A stretch of 64,000 nt of DNA from Fontibacillus phaseoli (lineage in GTDB: Bacteria > Bacillota > Bacilli > Paenibacillales > Paenibacillaceae). The position numbers and the translations under genes are program-made. The stretch lies in contig NZ_QPJW01000017.1 in assembly GCF_003337355.1 (NCBI RefSeq), forward strand, positions 1-64,000, read 5' to 3'. Under the pieces are notes generated by a model. It searched no databases, had not been told where the DNA came from, and saw only the letters and a program-made list of their open reading frames with translations. This document shows positions 57,851-64,000 of the stretch, piece after piece. Each line of letters begins with the position of its first letter. Positions within the stretch are counted from its first letter, which is position 1.

Positions 57851-58015
57851 GTCGGCCTCCCCTTTACTCTCTGATGACTTCAATCCGACGGGACAACTAA
57901 CTTTTCGTGACTACTTATAAATTGTATATCGGTCTGGGGCCCTGAATTGCTAATATTGTCAGGTTAATAAAGAGAATAGAAAATTATGGGTTTTTCTTAC
58001 ATATTTTTCGTTAAC

Positions 58016-58088
58016 ATTCAAGCGCTCGTTTGAATATGATAAGCAAAAGTCGTATAATGCACTTAAACAATCAAATCATCATTTGAAT
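58016..58088 (+). promoter_or_regulatory. Metal-responsive promoter with two ArsR/CadC-type operators
   Basis: TTGAAT (58030-58035), a 17-bp spacer and TATAAT (58053-58058). Operator 1, ATTCAAGCGCTCGTTTGAAT (58016-58035), covers the -35. Operator 2, AATCAAATCATCATTTGAAT (58069-58088), lies just after the start site. Both fit the ATTCAAA-n6-TTTGAAT pattern of ArsR/SmtB repressors. Confidence 0.85.
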
Positions 58089-58128
58089 ATAAAATTTATC
58101 AAAGCGCGAAAAGAAGGTGAAACCTCGG

Positions 58129-58554
58129 ATGAGGACTAATATGGAAACGGAATGGGGAAAGGAATTAAATTTGGAGGCCGATCTTATTACGAACGATGAG
58201 ATTTGCGAGCATGGCTGCGGGAATACCGCCCGGACGGAACAGCTGCGCCAAAGCCTGCGGGAAGACGACATTCTGGGCATGGTGCAAATATTTAAAGCAC
58301 TCTCTGATCCCAATCGGATGAAAATCGCCTATTTGCTGCTGCGGGGACAGGAATGCTGCGTATGCGACATTGCCGCGGTCCTGGGCAGTTCCGTAGCTAC
58401 GGCTTCCCATCATCTGCGCCAATTAAAGCTGATGGAAATCGCAAAATCGCGTAAAGAAGGGAAGAACGTATTCTATTCTCTGAAAGACCATCATATCGAG
58501 ACTCTCATCACGATGACATTGGAACACCAGAAGGAGAGGAACGACCATGAATAG
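58129..58554 (+). CDS. ArsR/SmtB family metal-sensing repressor, CadC-like
   Basis: About 141 residues. Winged helix with the metal-site ECCVCDIAAVLG (the CVC pair of CadC-type alpha-4 sites) and an N-terminal Cys pair in ICEHGCGN that matches CadC's extra ligands. This suggests thiolate sensing of Cd, Pb or Zn. Recognition helix SSVATASHHLRQLKLM. Start ATG 58129 or 58141. Overlaps the ATPase gene by 8 bp and should repress both from its own promoter. Confidence 0.9.
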   Translation: MRTNMETEWGKELNLEADLITNDEICEHGCGNTARTEQLRQSLREDDILGMVQIFKALSDPNRMKIAYLLLRGQECCVCDIAAVLGSSVATASHHLRQLKLMEIAKSRKEGKNVFYSLKDHHIETLITMTLEHQKERNDHE

Positions 58555-60841
58555 ACCCGATTCAGCTCCTAAAACCGCCGGTCGGCAAGAGACCCGCAAA
58601 GAATATAAGGTTCAAGGCCTGTCCTGCGCCAATTGCGCCCGCGAAATGCAGGAAGAAATACAAAAGCTGGAGCATGGCCATGACGCGGCGTTATTGTTTA
58701 ACAGCAGCCGGTTGCTGGTCCGGCCGGAAATTGATATGCAGCGGGTGCAGCGAATTTTGAGCAGCGATGGAGCCTCGCTGCTGTCTTCTGCCCCATCGCA
58801 GGAATATAACGGACAAGACCATCATCATGGGGAAGGGAGTCATAATCACGGGGCGGAGCATGGGCAGGAACACGACCATCATCATGGGGATGGGCACGGT
58901 CATGCTAGCGGGCATGACCATGTCGAGAGCCGCGGACACGGACATAGCCATGGACATAGTCACGGTGAAGGCGAAGGCCGGATCGGCCAGTGGCTGCTCA
59001 CCGTCTCCGCCTTGCTCTATGCCGCAACGTTTATTATAGATACGCGGCTACCCGATAACGCCATTATTCTAATGTACATTGCTTCTATTGTTATGAGCGG
59101 GTACTCCACTTTTCTGCGAGGACTTCGCAATTTGCTTCGCCTCAAATTCAATATGGATACGTTAATGACCGTAGCTCTGGTCGGCGCCTCGCTGATCGGC
59201 GAATGGAAGGAAGCTACGCTCGTCGCCATCTTGTTCGGCCTGAACGAACTGCTGGAAGGCTACGGCATGAGCCGGGCCCGCAAATCGATGGAGGCGCTGC
59301 TGGATGCGGCTCCAAAACAGGCCGTTCTAGTCAGGGACGGCCTGGAAGTAACGGTGCCGATCGCGCAGCTTCGGGCCGGGGATGTCGTACTCGTCCGTCC
59401 CGGCGAGAAGATCCCGTCGGATGGCTCCGTCCTTGAGGGACATAGCGCCGTGAATGAAGCGGCGATCACGGGCGAATCCATACCCGCGCCGAAAAACCCG
59501 GGGGCGCCCGTCTTCGGCGGGAGCGTTAACGCCGAAGGGCTGCTGAAGGTAAGGATCGATAAAGCGTACGAGGACTCCTCGCTTGCCAAGATTATGCATC
59601 TGGTGCAGGAAGCCCAGGATACCAAAACACCGACCGAACTGTTCATCGACAAGTTCGCTAAATATTACACGCCGGCCATCATGATCATTGCCGCACTCGT
59701 CGTCGTCGTGCCCCCGCTGCTATTCGCCCAGCCGTGGATGAAGTGGCTGTACGAAGGACTGGCGATTCTGATCGTCGGCTGTCCGTGTTCGCTGGTCCTC
59801 TCCTCGCCGATTGCGTTGGTCAGCGGAATGACCCGCTGCGCCCGTGCCGGCGTCCTCGTCAAAGGCGGCATCCATCTGGAGCAGCTCGGAAAGATCAACG
59901 CTATCGCGTTTGACAAGACGGGCACCCTGACCATGGGACGCCCGGCCGTCATCCGCGAAATCGCCTACGATGCGGGGCGGTTCCATCGCGTCGCCGGCGC
60001 AATGGAGACCGGCTCCCTGCACCCGCTAGCCGAAGCGATCGTGCGACATGTGGAGGCACGCGGCCTCACCAGATCCGCCCTTCCGCAACCGGTCGGGCTG
60101 ACGACCCTTCCCGGAGTCGGCCTGTCCGGGGACATCGGCGGTACGCGGTATTGGGTCGGCAGCGAGGAAGTGCTGGAGCAGCTCGCATTGCCGGCGACCA
60201 TCCGCAGCCAGGTCACCGGTGACCTGGCCCGCTTGAAAGAGGAGGGCCTCACCGTTGTGCTCGCGGCCGAAAAGGGCCGGGCGCTCGGCTTGTTCGGCCT
60301 CGCCGACGAACTCCGTCCGGAGAGCCCGGACGTCGTCGCGCGGCTGCACCGCAGCGGCATTGCCCACACCGTCATGCTGACGGGGGACCATGCCGGATCG
60401 GCCCGGAGAATCGCCGACAAAGCCGGCGTCACGGACTGGTATGCGGGCCTGCTGCCGGAGCAAAAGGTCGAGCGGATTCGCGACCTTTCCGCCCGCTGGA
60501 ACGTGGCGATGGTCGGCGACGGCATCAACGACGCTCCCGCCCTCGCGACTTCGAGCCTCGGCATCGCCATGGGTAAGGGGACGGACAGCGCCGTGGAAAC
60601 CGCCGATATTGTACTCATGCAGGATCATCTCGGCAAGCTTCCCGGCGCGATCACGGTCGCAAGGCAAGCCAGCCGGGTGATCCGCTGGAATATCGGCATC
60701 TCGCTGACCCTGAAGCTGATTGCCCTCCTGCTGACGATTCCCGGTTGGCTCACGCTATGGATTGCCGTCATGTCCGATATGGGGGCGACCATCCTCGTGA
60801 CCTTGCTGGGACTAACGGTCCTGCTCGGCAAGGATAAGTAG
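58547..60841 (+). CDS. Heavy-metal P1B-type ATPase with His-rich domain (Zn/Cd/Pb type)
   Basis: 764 residues. HMA-like N-terminal domain with a CANC metal motif (about 24-27), then a stretch of about 55 residues with more than 20 His in HG, HD and HSH repeats (about 87-141). Membrane helices, phosphatase-loop TGES, the ion-binding CPC in VGCPCSLVLSSP, DKTGTLT phosphorylation site, SLHPLAEAI (HP motif) and GDGINDAPAL. Exports divalent soft metals. The His-rich segment probably buffers Zn. Overlaps the repressor gene. Confidence 0.94.
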   Translation: MNRPDSAPKTAGRQETRKEYKVQGLSCANCAREMQEEIQKLEHGHDAALLFNSSRLLVRPEIDMQRVQRILSSDGASLLSSAPSQEYNGQDHHHGEGSHNHGAEHGQEHDHHHGDGHGHASGHDHVESRGHGHSHGHSHGEGEGRIGQWLLTVSALLYAATFIIDTRLPDNAIILMYIASIVMSGYSTFLRGLRNLLRLKFNMDTLMTVALVGASLIGEWKEATLVAILFGLNELLEGYGMSRARKSMEALLDAAPKQAVLVRDGLEVTVPIAQLRAGDVVLVRPGEKIPSDGSVLEGHSAVNEAAITGESIPAPKNPGAPVFGGSVNAEGLLKVRIDKAYEDSSLAKIMHLVQEAQDTKTPTELFIDKFAKYYTPAIMIIAALVVVVPPLLFAQPWMKWLYEGLAILIVGCPCSLVLSSPIALVSGMTRCARAGVLVKGGIHLEQLGKINAIAFDKTGTLTMGRPAVIREIAYDAGRFHRVAGAMETGSLHPLAEAIVRHVEARGLTRSALPQPVGLTTLPGVGLSGDIGGTRYWVGSEEVLEQLALPATIRSQVTGDLARLKEEGLTVVLAAEKGRALGLFGLADELRPESPDVVARLHRSGIAHTVMLTGDHAGSARRIADKAGVTDWYAGLLPEQKVERIRDLSARWNVAMVGDGINDAPALATSSLGIAMGKGTDSAVETADIVLMQDHLGKLPGAITVARQASRVIRWNIGISLTLKLIALLLTIPGWLTLWIAVMSDMGATILVTLLGLTVLLGKDK

Positions 60842-60971
60842 GAGAGTGCCTGCCGCATGACGGAGACCGCTCCTTCGTGCTAACGAGTTCCCATGCGTTG
60901 CTACGCCACCTATTGCGGTTCACCGCCACTCAGGGTATACACAACCTGAGTTCCGTTTCGCCAAGCGGTTC

Positions 60972-61162
60972 ATTAACTGGAAAACATCCAGTTAATTTCT
61001 CTCCACGCCACTAATTTGTTCATTTAACTGGAAATTCTACAGTTCATTCAGCCCTTAAAGCGTCAACTGCTGCTCTAGGGCCCAAATAACTGGAGGTTTT
61101 CCAGTTATTTTTTCTATATGCCGGATTTCCAGCAAATTAGCTGTAGGATTTCCATTTATTTG
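60972..61162. repeat. Cluster of short AACTGG-type palindromes (cluster B)
   Basis: The 414-bp gap after the ATPase gene holds ATTAACTGG/CCAGTTAAT (60972-60980 with 60988-60996), an imperfect element at 61022-61048, AAATAACTGG/CCAGTTATTT (61084-61093 with 61101-61110) and a decayed one at 61135-61162. Same family as cluster A at 44101-44291. No gene seen in this gap. Confidence 0.75.
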
Positions 61163-61255
61163 GACACCCTCTCCACTTATTACCAACTTTATCTATATAA
61201 CCACAACTTTTCCTAGGCTTGAAGCGTTCATCTAGGTGTAAAGGAGGCTTTTCAA

Positions 61256-62428
61256 ATGAAAAATTCGAAATCCACCGCCGCAAAGGCTGCAGCCGTGGCA
61301 CTGGTTCTTACCGTCACGATGGCCTCGGGCAGCATCCCCTGCCTGTCGCCGAATCCTGCAGCTGCCGCAACCGATTCAGTGAATCAAAAAGCTACTGTCA
61401 TGCTGGAACATAAGCCCTTCAAACAATCCGGACAACTTTATGTCCCCTTGAGAGAAGTAGCCGCACTCTTCGACCTTCAACTTACTTATAACCATGCAAC
61501 CAAATCCTTGGAACTCACCGGAGTCACCCAGTATGCCAAACTGAAGGCGGGCAACGCAAGCGCCACGGGTAAAAACAATGTTGTCGTCTCGCTCGGCGCT
61601 CCCGTACTGATTAAGCAAGGCATCACTTATGTACCGGCTTCCCTTTTTGCCAAGCTGTTCGGAATTTCAATCACTCCGTCCGGCAAACAGGAGATCACGT
61701 TTGTTTATTCCTCCAAATACGTAATGGCTCAAGCTGAAGGCAAGCTGTTTTGGCTAAACCGCGAAAAAGGGGTATTGTATATGGGCACAAGCGGCCGGCT
61801 TCCTGCCCGGGCCGGGTCCATTAATGTAGAACATCCCGATTTACTGTGGATGGACGCTCATAAAATCAACGACTCCACCTATGTGACGAGTATTTATAAT
61901 AGCTATGGAGAGCCACATATCTTCGATGGACGATACCGGGCCATTTTGCACAACGGTTCAATCATCCGTCAGGCAAGCATGTCCTACGGCGGACCTTCGA
62001 GCATTCATTTGGAAAAGGATGTACTCACCTACGACGGCAAGATCATCCTGAACAACGGGCAAACCGCCGAACTCGTTACGCCGGATGGAAAGGTTGCCGA
62101 CATAATCGATCTGGAGAAAATCGGCGGTCCGGACGACGTTTACAGCCTGGAAGTCATGGAGTCGGATTTCCTGCTGATCCGCCCGTACTCCACGGGGACG
62201 CTGCTGCTGGTCGACCGAAGTTCGGGCGAAGCGACGTCCATCTACCTCAGCATGCTGGATAAAGCCAGCATCGACCGGATTCAAAACGATGAGTTCGGCA
62301 TTGGTGACGGACTGAAGTATACCGGCCGTACCGGAGATCGGTTGAACTTCAAATGGCAGCTGCCCAACTTAAGCTCCGAGGCCGTCACAAAAACCTACGA
62401 CCTGTCCAAGAAGACTACAACACCATAA
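61256..62428 (+). CDS. Secreted stalk-domain (copper amine oxidase N-terminal-like) protein
   Basis: 390 residues. Signal peptide (about 1-37, ending NPAAAA). Copper-amine-oxidase N-type region at about 45-145 (SGQLYVPLREVAALFDLQLTY; QGITYVPASLFAKLFGISI). The rest is a beta-rich domain with no motif I recognise. AAAGGAGG before the ATG. No copper ligands or catalytic domain are evident, so an envelope-binding role is likely. Second such protein in the window besides the one at 14656. Confidence 0.78.
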   Translation: MKNSKSTAAKAAAVALVLTVTMASGSIPCLSPNPAAAATDSVNQKATVMLEHKPFKQSGQLYVPLREVAALFDLQLTYNHATKSLELTGVTQYAKLKAGNASATGKNNVVVSLGAPVLIKQGITYVPASLFAKLFGISITPSGKQEITFVYSSKYVMAQAEGKLFWLNREKGVLYMGTSGRLPARAGSINVEHPDLLWMDAHKINDSTYVTSIYNSYGEPHIFDGRYRAILHNGSIIRQASMSYGGPSSIHLEKDVLTYDGKIILNNGQTAELVTPDGKVADIIDLEKIGGPDDVYSLEVMESDFLLIRPYSTGTLLLVDRSSGEATSIYLSMLDKASIDRIQNDEFGIGDGLKYTGRTGDRLNFKWQLPNLSSEAVTKTYDLSKKTTTP

Positions 62429-62445
62429 AAGCCAATTCTCAAAAA

Positions 62446-62484
62446 AACAGCGGGACATGCGCTTGACGCGCGTGTCCCGCTGTT
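62446..62484. terminator. Bidirectional terminator between stalk-domain gene and ywhD
   Basis: AACAGCGGGACA (62446-62457) pairs with TGTCCCGCTGTT (62473-62484), with an inner GCGC stem. T runs lie on both sides. The two genes are convergent. Confidence 0.92.
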
Positions 62485-62516
62485 TTCATGTTACCCGCTA
62501 TTATGCCCGGTATGGA

Positions 62517-63044
62517 TCATTCCGACTCCAGGACCGTTTTCAACTCATCGGAGGAACGGTCCCACCATTCCCGGTTCGTTTCAATCAGCAACTTTTTGAG
62601 CGCGCCTCTTTGTTCGGCCGACAAACCGTCCAGGATGAACCGGCGCTTCAAAGCATAGTCCATTTTATTGACGTGATCGGCAAGGATTTTCCACCCGCGG
62701 CGCGCCTCGGTATCGATCCACATTTCGCAAGCGGTCATGCCTCCATAAAATTGTCCTTCCGGGGAGCGGTCCACCGCTACCCAAACGACCCATACTTGGC
62801 GGCCGGCCGGGACGTCATCGCGGTTAATGGAGAACTTGATCCCTTTCTCAACCTTACTCTTGGCATGCATCGCACCGATATCGATATAAGCCTCATCCCC
62901 GTCAATAATGACCGGAGACATGCTGTTCAGGTCGATGGAGCCGGCCCCGAACCCTTTGTGCTTGCTCTTCTCTTCATTGCTGATAATGTTCAGTGCGAAT
63001 ATCTTCTTGCCTGTCTTTTGCGATTCCGGATTGTTGTTATCCAT
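62517..63044 (-). CDS. ywhD: YwhD family protein
   Basis: 175 residues, soluble. Motifs shared with the family: FALNIISNEEKSKHKGFGAG, DIGAMHAKSKVEKGIKF and YGGMTACEMWIDTE. Function unknown. In B. subtilis it lies next to pbpG and the spe genes; here it is about 18 kb from the penicillin-binding protein gene, so the block has been opened by insertions. Confidence 0.88.
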   Translation of the reverse strand: MDNNNPESQKTGKKIFALNIISNEEKSKHKGFGAGSIDLNSMSPVIIDGDEAYIDIGAMHAKSKVEKGIKFSINRDDVPAGRQVWVVWVAVDRSPEGQFYGGMTACEMWIDTEARRGWKILADHVNKMDYALKRRFILDGLSAEQRGALKKLLIETNREWWDRSSDELKTVLESE

Positions 63045-63225
63045 AATTCCCTCCCAATTTATCCCTAAGTAAAATGTCTATGGCAAGCGGCGAGTAAGCC
63101 GCCGATTTCGCTTTCCGCAGAGGCTTTCCGAGGCGCGGATCGGTTTAATTTAATTTTAGCTAATAATCTCCCAAATGCAAACATATACATGCTGTAGATG
63201 CTTGTCAACGGGAGGTATCCATTGT

Positions 63226-64000
63226 ATGACCCGACGAACTTTATTCTTCGGCATTTCCATTCTGGCCCTCTGCCTCATCGCCGGTACTATCCGGTACACC
63301 CTGAGTTTAGGGCCATCAAATCAATCTTCGTTCGCGCCCGATAAGGCCAAGCCCCCAGTAACCGTCAAGAGCGGGGCCACCGCCCCCCTGGCCGAAAGCA
63401 TTCAGCAGCCGACCGCGGAGATCCTCAGCGACCGGGTCACCGAGTACCATATTCAAGTCAAGCTTAATGAAGATAACAACACTTTGACAGGTACGGAAAC
63501 GCTGACCTGGACCCACCCTGGGAAAAAAGCCGTCAATGAGCTCTACTTGCACTTATATCCTAATGCCTTTGCCTCGGCGGACTCTACGTTCATGAGGGAA
63601 TCCGGCGGCAAACTGCGGAGCGACGTCATGCCGAAGGACGGTTGGGGGGCGATGGAATTGACTGAAATCCGGACCACGGACGGCATTTCCCTGCTTCACC
63701 GGCTTCAATTCGTTCAACCGGATGACGGGAATACCCATGACAAAACGCTCGCCAAAGTTCGCTTGCCGGTCACGGTCCGCGGCGGAGAAAGCGTGACCCT
63801 AAAAATTAATTTTACTGTGAAACTCCCTAAAATATTTGCCCGTATGGGCACGTCCGGCGACTTCGTGATGGCGGGGCAATGGTTTCCGAAGCTGAGCGTG
63901 TATGAACCGGCCGGGACGCGCAGCCGAACAACGGAAGGCTGGAATCTGCACCAGTATCACGGCAACTCCGAATTTTACTCCGATTTCGGAATTTACAGCG
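63226..64000 (+). CDS. M1-family metallopeptidase-like membrane protein (3' truncated by window)
   Basis: 258 codons to the window edge. Membrane anchor (about 5-28), a Ser/Pro linker and the N-terminal beta domain of M1 peptidases: YHIQVKLNEDNNTLTGTETL, ELYLHLYPNAF and QWFPKLSVYEP, ending YHGNSEFYSDFGIYS. The HExxH zinc site would lie beyond the window. GGGAGG lies ten bases before the ATG. Divergent from ywhD. Confidence 0.82.
   Translation, partial: MTRRTLFFGISILALCLIAGTIRYTLSLGPSNQSSFAPDKAKPPVTVKSGATAPLAESIQQPTAEILSDRVTEYHIQVKLNEDNNTLTGTETLTWTHPGKKAVNELYLHLYPNAFASADSTFMRESGGKLRSDVMPKDGWGAMELTEIRTTDGISLLHRLQFVQPDDGNTHDKTLAKVRLPVTVRGGESVTLKINFTVKLPKIFARMGTSGDFVMAGQWFPKLSVYEPAGTRSRTTEGWNLHQYHGNSEFYSDFGIYS

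Noticed and set aside
59965-60667. Two long antisense frames (217 and 213 codons) opposite the P-type ATPase
   Set aside because: The opposite strand codes for conserved ATPase motifs, and the antisense frames have no ribosome site or family features.

Overview
The window looks like a chromosome segment of a low-to-mid GC, endospore-forming Firmicute, most likely Paenibacillus or a close relative. The grounds are spo0F and bofA, a large Gram-positive SRP RNA of about 268 nt, RNA polymerase delta, secreted proteins with copper-amine-oxidase-type stalk domains, and gene blocks collinear with Bacillus subtilis: dnaX-yaaK-recR-yaaL-bofA-rrn; rho-murA-fba-spo0F-pyrG-rpoE-argS-ywiB; speB-speE-PBP-ywhD. 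No phage, insertion sequence with a transposase, CRISPR array or tRNA was found.

Layout. 1-4250: leftward replication/recombination block (SRP RNA, dnaX, YbaB/EbfC, recR, yaaL, bofA) ending in an rRNA promoter and leader, whose 16S gene should start just past base 1. 4258-14429: leftward catabolic locus made of the three AllFGH (FdrA/YlbE/YlbF) proteins, carbamate kinase, a membrane transporter, an unusual cytosine-deaminase-like amidohydrolase and a soluble histidine kinase/response regulator pair. It probably releases carbamoyl phosphate from a ureido compound and makes ATP from it. 14656-17399: stalk-domain glycosidase, rpmE, and an Rpn-like nuclease. 17486-25824: housekeeping run (radical SAM, rho, murA, fba, spo0F, pyrG, rpoE). 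26272-32990: subtilisin-like protease, argS, ywiB, Asp-box protein, speE-speB.

33584-41685: leftward iron-siderophore uptake locus with an AraC-type regulator, two binding lipoproteins, two FecCD permeases, an ABC transporter and a ferredoxin-NADP reductase-like flavoprotein. It has two Fur-box promoters, and one lies inside a single open frame that joins the regulator to the first lipoprotein. 41842-45160: class A penicillin-binding protein and 3-methyladenine DNA glycosylase. 45176-54180: a compact chemosensory operon (cheX, cheY, a 38-codon ORF, two receptors, cheW, cheA, cheR, cheB). 54409-57850: multi-PAS kinase and NarL-type regulator. 58016-60841: CadC-like repressor and His-rich Zn/Cd-type P-ATPase behind a promoter with two operators. 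61256-64000: stalk-domain protein, ywhD, and the start of an M1-type peptidase.

Non-coding structure includes two copies of a ~166-bp MITE-like element with identical 12-bp ends, two clusters of short AACTGG-type palindromes, several bidirectional terminators, and a structured region upstream of rpoE that ends in an orphan terminator. The observations I rate highest are the regulator-lipoprotein read-through frame with its embedded Fur promoter, the amidohydrolase that has lost cytosine-deaminase catalytic residues inside the carbamoyl-transfer locus, the 38-codon chemotaxis ORF, and the two intergenic repeat families. All function calls come from reading the sequence; no database search was run.
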